A DNA stretch of 64,000 nucleotides from Hermatobates lingyangjiaoensis (Eukaryota; Arthropoda; Insecta; Hemiptera; Hermatobatidae), in NCBI GenBank assembly GCA_026182355.1, contig JAPFBL010000003.1, positions 496,001 to 560,000 of the forward strand, written 5' to 3'. Position 1 is the stretch's first letter; every line of letters begins with the position of its first letter. The translations under genes were made by a program, and so were the position numbers. Positions 50,231-59,345 of the stretch are shown here, piece after piece. The notes below the pieces were generated by a model, which worked only from the letters and a program-made list of their open reading frames with translations, had not been told where the DNA came from and did no database searches.

Positions 50231-52344
50231 CACCAAACGACATATAAAGATCTATCTGTCACATTGTATTTGATATCCAATCAGTATACTGGGCCCAATA
50301 CATAATGAATTTTGGTTTATCTGATGAAGCCATGTAATCCCAAATAGACTTTAGAACATTGGAAGGAAAAATATAACACTGAAAAGGACAACTAAGTTAC
50401 ATTTGTAAAAACTATGCTATAATATTGATTACTTTTTCGTTCTGTATGAGAAATGGATAAAGAAACATTAAAATAAATCACGTACTGACACTGATGTCAA
50501 TTAATTTGATAATATACTTATTTATCGTATTCTTAACAGTAAACCATTAAATTTTGTATTCGCTAAACTACATCTTCTGTTTTATAAAAAAGCATCTAAT
50601 TAAAATTAGTATGTAATTAAAACCATATAAAAAATTATGAACTATTGGATGAGTCATTATAACCCTAAAAACGTGTAACTCAACTTTTAACAATGGCAAC
50701 CTCTTCTATTGTCACAATTGTTTACAGGAACTTAAAAATCTTATCAGAATCCAACCATAATAAGTTATTGAAACTTAATTTTTTTTTCAAGGAAATCATC
50801 TAGTGCCTTCAATACGTTAATCTGATAAGTTATAGATACAAAATTTATAAAAATAACAAAGCAAATGCTACATGGAATTAAAAGCTTCATTTGAAACATG
50901 TTGGAAAACCTTTTAAACTCGTCGGAGGCAGACAATCCCGTTCCTGTCATACAGGTCTAAGTTAGGAAAGTAAGTCCTATTTAGAAAACACTTTCTCAAT
51001 ATAAGAGAAGTACTATTAGGCCACACTTGGGTGGTCTGCCCTGTACTGTTAGCCTGCGCCGAGCAGCGAACGCAGTCATTCCCGAGCAGCAGGGATGCTA
51101 GTACTAGCCGCATCCACTCTCGGATTGAAACTCTCTCGAATTTACAGTTCCTTATCTGTAGTTTAACTTATTTTATCAAGTTAAACTGTCTATCATATCC
51201 TACAAAAGCATTACAGATAATATTACAAATTGTTTTCTAAACTGAAAATTCAGTCGTTAAAATAAATTACAATGCTCTCCTATTAATACTTTTATATAAA
51301 GTATAAATTCAATAAAAATATAAAAATGAAAGTTCGGATAAACCAAAGTTCATGTCATAAATGAAGTAAATTTTAACTAACTATTACTGTTGTAAGTATA
51401 AACGTTTAATGGAAAAGTCCATTTGGTGAAAGTTTTTTAGACAAACTTCTTTACAACTTCAAACTAATCTGCGAAACAGGCATTCACAATAAGTGCACTT
51501 GCTTTAAATAGGTGTTTACTGAACATAATTAAATTTAACATACGAATTTAATTTGCAGGAGAAAATAGACAGTAGTTTTTCGTAACATCATACAAGACAA
51601 TGGGAGATATGTTTTGTTTTTATTTTTTTGTACATAACGACCTTACGAAATTTGTTCATTTCAACTTATCCAGTAATTATATAAGATTTATATTTTTAAT
51701 AAATATTCAAAGATATTTAGCATCCACTGACAAGATGAAAATCCAAGATAAGATATACATAGTGTTTTGGGTTGGTTCGATTTTTGTCAACCGGAGTTTA
51801 TTTCAAACTATGTAAACAATAGAGCGCTTGGGGAGGGTTCACAATGATGTTTGTTCATCATTAGTGCAGGGGAGAGGGTTCTTGAACAAGAAAAAAAATA
51901 CCAGGTCTGAAAACAAACCAAACAAATTTATGGCCTATCTCTGTATATCATGCATGTAAAGATTGTTACCTAACAGTGATCTCATAATAATTACTTACAA
52001 GTTTTACGTGCGTATTAACAAGAGAGCATTGCAATTTATTTTAAAGACTCAATTTTCAGTTTTGAAAACAATTTCTAATATTATCCGTCAAGGTTTTGTG
52101 GGATATAATAGATTGGGCAGAAATTATACTTCTTTATTTCTTTCAATTATCCTCTATATGAAAGTAGTAGGAAAGTATTGCTTCGATTCAAAATTTCGAT
52201 ATTATGTTTTCGACGGAAAGACATGATTGAGGCCTTTAAAGAAAACAGGGTTCACGAATTCATCAGTTTACATGTATGTGAATAAAGATCTCTACAAAAC
52301 CAAGAGAATGATAAGCACTAAGTTACTCATAATATTGAAGTTTA
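50231..52344. other. AT-rich non-coding; GC-richer patch at 51020-51125
   Basis: The patch gives short open frames on both strands but no splice context. No gene called. Confidence 0.35.
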
Positions 52345-52665
52345 CTACAAATTAGTATGAATTACAAAAAATACATTTTGGAAAAAAATTTTCTTATCAT
52401 GGAATATTGCCCCTAAACAATAGAGTACATCTACACTATATGACCCTAGGTTAGTGTAAAATATCAATTCGATCCATCTAACTATCTGGACAACAACGTG
52501 CCCACAAATTTTTGAATGCACCCCCCCCCCCCTCCCCAACACACAGATACACACACATCATCGAAAAAATGTTATAAAAGGACTTTGGAAATCTCACAAC
52601 ATGTAACTCTGTCAAAATCTCGAGTTCAAAGTTTTTCATACTCACTATACTTTAGTAATGTTAAA
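52345..52665 (-). mobile_element. LINE-family head, minus strand, with C-run
   Basis: Minus sense: tcactatactttag head end, caaaatctcgag, catgtaactctgtc, then a poly-C/GT-like run at 52518-52560, gtgcccacaaatttttg, and a block matching gcaatattccatgata at 17790. The reading order agrees with 63545-64000. Confidence 0.55.
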
Positions 52666-53740
52666 GTGTAATAATAGAATTACCTAACATCCAATATTAC
52701 TAGCAAAAAAGAGGGGGTAGTTGGAGAAATAAGTATAGAGAATTAGAAAACTACAAAAAAAAAACCTGTCTTGGAAACAACGATTAGAAACAGGGAAGAG
52801 GTAAACGTCAATGTCATTAATGGAATGTTGACATAATGAGAGAGATGAATACTGAATGACTATAATGGCACATAGCTTTCACTAAACAAACAGTGATGGA
52901 TGGCTCCCAGATCAATATTCAAGACTACAAGATGGGTAAATTATTTGATTCACAAATGTCATGTTATGTTGCCTTGTATTGCTCTGACGAAAATTAGGCG
53001 ACAGCGTCATGCGAGTTAAAGGCCTTAACTTGTCAATGCACTTGTTTAAATAATAGTTCTGTAGGGAAATTCTAAAAGCAAAATACTAATACTGTGTAAT
53101 AATCTATTAAAACTGGATAAATATTAGAACAGTATATACTCATTAACACAGTTTAATTAACAAAGTATAAGTTGCAATTATTATTAGGTTTGGATTTTCC
53201 TTCTAGCGCAGGTCAAATCTATACCTCTACAATAAATATATAGCGTAACATCAATTAACCTTGAATGAGGGGGAGAGGAATGAAGTAAGGAAGATTGATT
53301 TATCTCTTTGCCACAGCTTCCCCTGCTGCTTTCTATTTCACAAAATTGAATTACAGACTTGGAAAAGATTCTATTTCTTATATTACTTTTAACAACAGTG
53401 AAATATAGAAACAATATTTGTTCAAAATTTAAACATTTTATTTTAAATGAAGTTTGATGTTGAAAAGAATGAGTATTTTTAAAAGTTCTGTGTAAATAAA
53501 GTTGAAACGATGCCAAAGCAAACGTTGGAGCAAAAGTGCAAAACAGTTTTATGCATAAAATTAAATGACTTCATGCATATGCATTCCTCTCTTATGATCC
53601 TTATATTTTAGACACGTCTTATTTTATAAAATACCCATCTACGTAATAAACTGAGATCAAGGAAAAAGTAATATTTCTAAACTAAAACAAGACATATATA
53701 AAAGAATAATTTAAATAAAAAAAATCCCAACTGTTATTAT
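52666..53740. other. AT-rich non-coding
   Basis: The 110-codon minus frame at 53184-53516 has no recognised domain and no splice support. Confidence 0.35.
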
Positions 53741-53744
53741 TCAT

Positions 53745-54020
53745 ATTATCACTTTACTGTAAGTAAAGTATAGTATTTATTAAAAAAATTGATCAAAGAG
53801 ATTTTGAGGCATTAAATGCTTTATGTACTCAAAGTCCTTTTTTGACACTTTTGATGAGGCATTTGAACTTAGGTGGCATAATTTTTTCTTTACTGTAAGT
53901 AATTCTTGACATGATTAAAAATAGCAATTCGACATTTTGAAGAATTTACATGTTTTGAGGTCCCCAAAGTTCATTTTTGACTATGCATGTGTGTCTGGGT
54001 GTGTGTTTTTATATATCCTA
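53745..54020 (+). repeat. Two successive LINE-family head fragments
   Basis: ctttactgtaagtaaagtat (53753) and tctttactgtaagtaattct (53886) each begin a head. The second continues to gttttgaggtccccaaag and a GT stretch. Confidence 0.55.
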
Positions 54021-54190
54021 AAAGTGAACCAGAGTCTCGGGACTCACGTCTTCAGACTGAGAGATTCAATCCTACAATCTAACTTCCTGCTAACAGGATT
54101 TAACAGAGGAAAAGGAGCTGGCCAAGTGACGTGTTATACAAAATCAATCGTTATACGAAACCCTACCGTTGTGTTTCCAGCGTGCTTGGT

Positions 54191-54354
54191 CGCCCATTCT
54201 CTTTTCTCCTGAAGACGGATCATCCGAAAATTTGAGTTTTTAAGTGTGTCTCTTTCTCTGTGTGTTGCTTTTCTTCGTTTTTGAGCTGATTTACGCCCAT
54301 TTTGGATTGTTTTTTTTTCCAATTTTGAGTATTATATATATATATATATATATA
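54191..54354 (+). mobile_element. Penelope-like 3' terminus remnant ending in (TA)n
   Basis: Begins cgtgcttggtcgcccattc, like the 3' end of the element at 55463-57082, and follows the same terminal repeat with substitutions to about 54300 before a (TA)n tract at 54333-54354. No polyprotein lies upstream, so it is an isolated diverged terminus. The short frames on both strands here (53937-54322) are shadows. Confidence 0.7.
54209..54233 (+). ncRNA. Hammerhead-ribozyme-like core with a covarying stem II
   Basis: CTGAAGA (54209-54215), stem II CGGAT/ATCCG, GAAA (54226-54229), ATTT. Compared with the copy at 56998, the second stem strand has changed from ACCCG to ATCCG, restoring full pairing. 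That is mild support for a selected stem. Confidence 0.5.
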
Positions 54355-54359
54355 CAAAA

Positions 54360-54480
54360 CTAAAGTTTATCGGGACTCGGTCAGTTCTTCAGGTTCAAAT
54401 TAAACTCTCATTGCCAACGTTTCGGTCTTTATTTAAAACCTTTTTCATAGGCAGAAGTATAAATTTTGTAACAGTAAAAA
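54360..54480 (-). mobile_element. Diverged Penelope-type terminus with two hammerhead-like cores in series
   Basis: On the minus strand a core near 54414-54445 has stem II GGTTTT/AAGACC (six pairs, one G.U), then GAAACGTT. Its CUGANGA box is degenerate. A second core follows at 54364-54392: CTGAAGA, stem ACT/AGT, then a damaged GATAAAC in place of GAAAC. Two cores in one strand match the dimeric action proposed for minimal hammerheads. Confidence 0.4.
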
Positions 54481-54599
54481 TAAGTATTACATTACAAATT
54501 ATTTTACAAAGAAAAATAGTATGATATCTTTTATGTTATCTTCTTAGTTCTAAATTTGCTTGCTCTCTGATGACAAAATTGAAAGACCTCAGAGCAATT

Positions 54600-55095
54600 T
54601 TTCTTTTTTTTTTCTTTTTTCCTTGTGGTTTAATTTAATTGTTTGCATCACATGTTTATTTATGGTGATTTTTCGGCATATATATATATATATATATTAA
54701 TATACTTTTTTTTATTTATGAATTGTATTTTATCTATTTATTTTTTCTTTCATTTTTTAATATATTTTTTTCTTTTTCTCTTATCATTATTTTTATTTCA
54801 GTATTTTAATTTTGAATTTATTTTATTATACATTGCTTTAGCCTTCTTCTTTTCTGCTTCTATTATTTTCAGTTTGCGTTTTTAGTTAGTTCTCTCTCTT
54901 TAGTTAGTTACTCTTGCGCAAGCTAGCCAGTAGAGAGCACGCTTGTTGTCGCATTCGACAGTTCGCTCAGCCACGGCTGCTCGCAGGGGTACTTCTACTT
55001 GATGACGACGCTAGTCGAAATATAGTAGTGAGTGTTTTATGCCTTTATCTATGTGTTAGACTTTTTGTATTGAGTTTTATATATATATATATATT
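54600..55095 (+). mobile_element. Penelope-type 3' end of another subfamily (T-rich tail, core, TA tract)
   Basis: T-rich sequence (54600-54880) resembles the 3' UTR at 56488-56830 and is followed by a GC-richer block (54910-55000), a hammerhead-like core (54999-55024) and a (TA)n tract (about 55079-55095). The layout repeats that of the intact element with different sequence. Open frames in this segment are low-complexity shadows. Confidence 0.5.
54999..55024 (+). ncRNA. Hammerhead-ribozyme-like core
   Basis: TTGATGA (one change from CTGATGA), stem CGAC/GTCG, AAA, then TATA: the same plan as the core at 16052-16076, with a U.A self-complementary helix III step. Confidence 0.4.
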
Positions 55096-55300
55096 TCGTT
55101 GGATATACGATCCAAAACGGACAAAAATAGTTCAATATAGACAAAGAAACATAGAGAAATCAAAAGAACACTCTTACAGTCTCTAATTTTCGGTTTGAAC
55201 TGTCTTCAGGAGAGATAAGAGAGGGAAACCAAGCGCACTGGTTCAGAGACGGTTGGGTCTCTCTATGTTTCTCTGGCTATATTGAATATATATATACAAC
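55096..55300 (-). mobile_element. Inverted pair of Penelope-type terminal fragments
   Basis: About 55127-55165 (minus sense tctctatgtttctttgtct) recurs inverted at about 55256-55290 (plus sense tctctatgtttctctggct). A hammerhead-like core lies at 55184-55209 on the minus strand: CTGAAGA, short stem with GTT/AAC, GAAA, ATTA. TA repeats bound both sides. Confidence 0.5.
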
Positions 55301-55394
55301 CAATTAAATGAAACGGTTAACCAAACTAAATAAACTATATTCAGAAAAATAACATACAGAAATGAAACAGAAATTCACTACTCTGTGTTCTTTA

Positions 55395-55397
<3 letters not shown>

Positions 55398-55426
<29 letters not shown>
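55398..55426. repeat. (TA)n flank of the Penelope-like element, left
   Basis: About 14 TA units outside the left inverted terminus. Confidence 0.9.
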
Positions 55427-55428
<2 letters not shown>

Positions 55429-55462
55429 CTGATAAAACGAAATACGATCCAAACTGGACACA

Positions 55463-55563
55463 ATACGAGTTCGAGATTAACAAAGAGCAACACACAAAGT
55501 AGGGAAACACACTTACAGACTCAAATTTTCGGGTAATCCGTCTTCAGGAGAAAAGAGAATGGG
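55463..55563 (-). repeat. Left inverted terminal repeat of the Penelope-like element
   Basis: Exact reverse complement of 56982-57082. The polyprotein frame starts at its inner edge, so the truncation junction lies exactly here. An in-frame TAA inside the repeat (minus-sense hairpin region, about 55533) closes the frame upstream. Confidence 0.9.
55523..55547 (-). ncRNA. Hammerhead-ribozyme-like core, left Penelope terminus
   Basis: Identical to the core at 56998-57022 but on the minus strand: CTGAAGA at 55541-55547 and GAAA at 55527-55530. The element therefore has two cores facing opposite ways. Confidence 0.55.
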
Positions 55564-56487
55564 ATTACCCTCCAGGGCAACAACCTCATTACCTCCGTTC
55601 ACTCTAAACCCTCAAACCCACACCAGTACCTCCACTTTAATAGTTGTCACCCTCCCCACATAAAGAAATCTATCCCCAGATCCTTATCCATCCGAATCCA
55701 CCGTATTTGCAACCGACTCCAGCAGAAGAACCTGCACCTCAACTCCCTCAGAACCAAGTTCCTGGAGCGCGGTTATCCGCCATCGTTACTGGAAAGAAGA
55801 CTGATCCCTGCGAATTTATCCGTCAACCCTCCTTCCGTCTCCACTTCCCCGGTGAATGAGTCTCCCCTCCTTGTTACTACCTTCTTCCCCGGTATACACA
55901 AACTCAAACGCATTATCAAAGATCTGTTCCCCATCCTATCCTCTTCTCCTTCCACGTCGACTATTTTCCCCAGCCAACCCCGCCTCTCATATAGACGTTC
56001 CCCCAACCTTGGCAACCTCTTTTCCCACAGAGACTTGACGTCCAGGCGCGTCAACCACCCGTCTGTGGGCGCTAAGAGTTGCGAAAGGCGGGGGTGCCTG
56101 ACCTGTCCGCTTCTCAACCCCCTTTCACACTTCACTCCATCTTCCCATAACCAGTCCTTCCCTGTTGCTAAGGACTGCTCATGTACATCCAAAAATTGTG
56201 TTTACAAATTGGACTGTACTCGTTGTGATGCGTTCTACGTAGGACTGTCCTCTAACAAGCTCAGCCTCCGTATGAACGGTCATAGAGCATCCGTTAACAA
56301 CAACTCCAATTTACCTGTCGCCATACACGCCAAATCCCACGGTCTGTCTTTTAACGACTGCTTCAGTGTGCAGATTCTGCGTCAGATTCCCCCTGGTGAT
56401 AATACCGTGACCCTTAGAGCCTCTGAGGAGGCTCACATCTGGTTGCTCGGGACGCGCAGTGCACCTGGACTTAACCTTAAAAGATAA
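55561..56487 (+). CDS. Penelope-like element polyprotein, C-terminal 308 aa (RT thumb + GIY-YIG endonuclease)
   Basis: An uninterrupted frame with no start of its own: it runs from the edge of the left inverted repeat to a TAA at 56485-56487. Residues 1-75 or so (ITLQGNNLI, SKPSNPHQYLHF, SCHPPHIKKSIP, LRTKFLERGYP) resemble the end of Penelope-type reverse transcriptases. Cysteines at about 174, 179, 182, 206, 208 and 213 form the Cys-rich linker. The GIY-YIG nuclease follows: VYKL at 214-217, YVGL at 226-229, LRMNGHR at 236-242 (probable catalytic Arg), EEAHIW at 289-294 (catalytic Glu) and a closing GLNLKR. This nuclease nicks target DNA to prime reverse transcription. The catalytic RT domain is missing (5' truncation). 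Higher GC than its surroundings and an intact frame indicate a recent insertion. Confidence 0.92.
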   Translation, partial: GITLQGNNLITSVHSKPSNPHQYLHFNSCHPPHIKKSIPRSLSIRIHRICNRLQQKNLHLNSLRTKFLERGYPPSLLERRLIPANLSVNPPSVSTSPVNESPLLVTTFFPGIHKLKRIIKDLFPILSSSPSTSTIFPSQPRLSYRRSPNLGNLFSHRDLTSRRVNHPSVGAKSCERRGCLTCPLLNPLSHFTPSSHNQSFPVAKDCSCTSKNCVYKLDCTRCDAFYVGLSSNKLSLRMNGHRASVNNNSNLPVAIHAKSHGLSFNDCFSVQILRQIPPGDNTVTLRASEEAHIWLLGTRSAPGLNLKR

Positions 56488-56981
56488 TTTTTTGTACATT
56501 TTTTTTTTTTTGTACTTTTTTTCCAGTATTCTTTATTCTCTAGTACTTATTTCTTTTTTCCTCTTTCGTATATTTTGTGTATATCTATGTTGTCTTCTTC
56601 ACTTACTACTAGTTTGTTTTATCCTATTTTATTTTTCTAAATTCTTATTCCTAACTAGTTTCCCATACTTACCCTTTTATTCAGTCTCTATCTTTTATTT
56701 ACTAAAACAACCAATGCAAGTTTTTTGTAGTGTATTTATTTTTATTTATTTATTTATTTTTTCTTCTTTTCTCTATCATTATTTTTGTTTCTTATAGTTT
56801 GTTTTTATCTTATATTGTTTATAATTTTTCACCTACTTATAGTTTTACCCAACCAGTACTGCTTATCTGAGCTTCTGTTTATATCTTCTCCTAAATTTAT
56901 ACTTTAAGACCGGGTACGGTTGACAGCACTGGCGGTTGCCGGGTTGGTTACTTGCCGTTGCGCCTACAACGTGCTTGGTCT
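56488..56981 (+). other. T-rich 3' untranslated region of the Penelope-like element
   Basis: Strongly pyrimidine-rich on the plus strand (runs of T with tctt and tattta) up to about 56870, then a GC-richer stretch ending in cgtgcttggtctcccattc. Similar T-rich sequence at 54600-54880 precedes another Penelope terminus. The 112-codon frame here is a low-complexity artefact. Confidence 0.65.
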
Positions 56982-57078
56982 CCCATTCTCTTTTCTCCTG
57001 AAGACGGATTACCCGAAAATTTGAGTCTGTAAGTGTGTTTCCCTACTTTGTGTGTTGCTCTTTGTTAATCTCGAACTC

Positions 57079-57082
<4 letters not shown>
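56982..57082 (+). repeat. Right inverted terminal repeat of the Penelope-like element
   Basis: Sense-orientation copy of the terminal repeat at the 3' end of the element, running directly into a (TA)n tract at 57081-57117. A diverged third copy lies at about 54191-54300. Confidence 0.9.
56998..57022 (+). ncRNA. Hammerhead-ribozyme-like core, right Penelope terminus
   Basis: Order CTGAAGA (56998-57004), a 10-nt stem II with loop (CGG/CCG pairing), GAAA (57015-57018), then ATTT. This is the type I hammerhead order CUGANGA - stem II - GAAA - helix III - UH. Helix III is reduced to one self-complementary A.U step, the minimal form described for Penelope-like elements. CTC before and GAG after can pair as the start of helix I. 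Activity is inferred, not shown. Confidence 0.55.

Positions 57083-57117
<35 letters not shown>
57081..57117. repeat. (TA)n flank of the Penelope-like element, right
   Basis: About 18 TA units beginning at the last bases of the right inverted terminus. Confidence 0.9.
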
Positions 57118-57119
<2 letters not shown>

Positions 57120-57133
57120 AATCAACACTCAAA

Positions 57134-57262
57134 CCAATAAGAAAAGAGAAAAAAGACTCAGATCTTTAATCTGTAACAAGCGATCCTCGTCTATATGCGG
57201 TCGACAAAGACAGCTTGTTACGGTTGAAAGATCTTAGTCTTCTTTTTCATTTCTTATTGTGG
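57134..57262. mobile_element. Inverted Penelope-type mini-unit adjoining the intact element
   Basis: Arms 57134-57191 and 57203-57262 are diverged reverse complements sharing aaagatct and gcttgttac segments with the copies at 1-75, 22862-23030 and 41370-41445. The right arm retains GAAAGATC at 57226-57233, but the CUGANGA box is decayed. The left arm follows the (TA)n tract at 57081-57117. Confidence 0.6.
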
Positions 57263-57269
57263 TCTCGAC

Positions 57270-59345
57270 GTTTATTGTCATTAAAACTACAGGCCATACC
57301 GTTTGTTAGATCAAATACAAGTCTTAAACAAACTTAGCTGTGTATTGTAGGAACACCCTTTTGTTCTAGCAAAATATAGTGTCATGGGATTGATAGTTCT
57401 TTAACCAAAATGTAATTTTTAAAATATTTGTTTTACTCTTAAATTTAAAGTATTGAAATTTTGGTGTTATTACATAATAATTACACCAATAAGAGAAAAA
57501 ATGTCAAAAAGTTTCAATAACCGGGAAACTATAGTTTGCAATAAAATATAAACATTTTTATACTTAATAAAAATGGTACCGTTCACACCATTTAGCAGAT
57601 CAGAATGAAACTGTATCAGGATAACGTTTTTTGAGTGGGTGCGCCGAATACTTTTCTATTGAATTTGCATGGATGGAAAGGGACGTTATGGGAATTTTAT
57701 GATTTCAGAAAATGCCTTTTTTTTTTACGATAGACGGCTAAATGTACAATGATGAAATTTAATCAAAAAAATAAACCTGAAATAGCATACTGCAATAAAT
57801 GTTTCAATAAATTTTGACTACCACTTTATTGACAAAAGTCAATTTTTCTACAGCTGATAACTCATCTTGGGGTAACCCATCACCTCATATACTTGTTCAT
57901 TTTGTTTACATGGACTTAGAATTATGTTTAGGAGAATTGAGTGAAACATTATATTTACTTAAAACTTTAATAAAATCAATTTTAATTATTTTAATGAGTA
58001 AATATTACATGTATGAAGAATAAAATTCTTATATGTAAGAGATCAACACCAATGAAACATATATATCGTGATGTTTTCCAGAGAGTCCTATGATTTTCTG
58101 TAGAAAGTGTTTTCTATGAATACTCATATACATGCTACCATCGTTAGCAAATATTAATTCCAGATACACAATGTTCAGAGAGTTTAACCCCAATGTTCAT
58201 GAGCAATATAGAAGCATTGGAAAGCATTGTTTCTTTCTTTATGATTAAACGACAACTATACCAATTCTCGGTTAATCAATAAACTGAAAATTTGTTTTGA
58301 GTATTACCTTAGTCTAAATATTTTATAACCTCACAATATTAAAAGTGTATTGCTATATTAAAAATAAAAACTATTAAGTTCCAGTTGCAGTAACATCTCA
58401 AGTTTTCAGTAATTAAATTTTTTCATAAAAGACAACATACAAATCAGAAGGGCTTTATTAACAATATCTAAAATATTTCTTCCATAAAGTAGAAGAGTTA
58501 CTAAGTCCTAAAGAAATCACTCAGAGCTAGCTCTTTTGGATGGACAGCTTTTGATAACATGAATTCAAATCCATTGAATAATTATTAATATATAGATGAA
58601 TTAATCGAGGAACTACAAAATGAACTACCACAGTCTAACGCAAGAATAATTAGTGCAAGTATAGGATCTACCAAAACTGAAACTGTAGCCACTTAAAGCA
58701 GACTTTATGAGGTGTGATATCGCGTGCATTGTGATATTCGTTGGATGACCTACTGGATACTCTATTAAGGTTAAGATAAGTAAGGATATGCAGATAGCCT
58801 AGTTGTTATAAGAAGAGCAATTATTGATGATACTGTCTTGGAGGTTATGCAGCATGCTGTTTAAACTGGAGAAAGATAGGTAAACGAAAATGGTCTGAAT
58901 AGGAATTCCGCTAATAAGTCCTTGTATCTTTCTCAAGGAAAAAGCCAGCGGCTTCAAAAACATCTTTATTAAAACTACTAAAATAGAACTCTCAGAAGCA
59001 AGTAAAAACGTTTGAGTCTCATTAGAAGAAAGAAGAAACTTGAAAGTCATGTAACACTTACTGACCTCAGGCAAAGACTGTCCTCAAGGAGTTGTGATCT
59101 TGACCTTATTGTGGTGATTAGTTGTGAAAGACCTTGTGGATACTCGAGTTGTCAAGGTTATTATATACAAGGATGTGTAAATCACTTTGTCATTATCACA
59201 AGCATAATGCTTCTTGGTACTGCATTTGAGCTTATGCAACATTCTCCACACATTTTGAAGGATTAAAGGAGAATAACATGGATTTATATCCAGCTAAAAC
59301 GGTCCTCATTCATTTCTTCTACTTTATTCATTCTATATTAATGCA
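57270..59345 (+). mobile_element. LINE copy with two successive RT remnants
   Basis: The front part (57280-58050) matches 17600-18450 and 39900-40500. First RT remnant about 58670-58990: aaggatatgcagatagcct near 58781-58799 corresponds to QGYADD. Second about 59050-59330: a weakly conserved RT trace with tacaaggatgtgtaaatca (59167-59185, Q-G-C-V-N) at the active-site position and AKTVLIHF after it. Tandem RT remnants imply a local duplication or a nested copy. Neither has an open frame. Confidence 0.65.

Larger units (their letters stand above)
55463..57082 (+). mobile_element. 5'-truncated Penelope-like retroelement with 101-bp inverted termini
   Basis: The segments 55463-55563 and 56982-57082 are exact reverse complements over 101 bases. 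Each abuts a (TA)n tract on its outer side (left via about 35 bp of unique sequence, right directly). Between them lie the truncated polyprotein and a T-rich 3' untranslated region of about 500 bp. Penelope-like elements are known for 5' truncation and for inverted partial copies of their terminal repeat, which is what is seen here. Each terminus contains a hammerhead-like core. Perfect identity of the arms and the open frame imply a young insertion. Confidence 0.88.

Noticed and set aside
53184..53516. 110-codon minus ORF as a gene
   Set aside because: No recognisable domain, no neighbouring exon in phase, and composition like random AT-rich DNA.
55773..56192. 139-codon minus-strand ORF
   Set aside because: Shadow of the Penelope polyprotein on the opposite strand, caused by its higher GC content.
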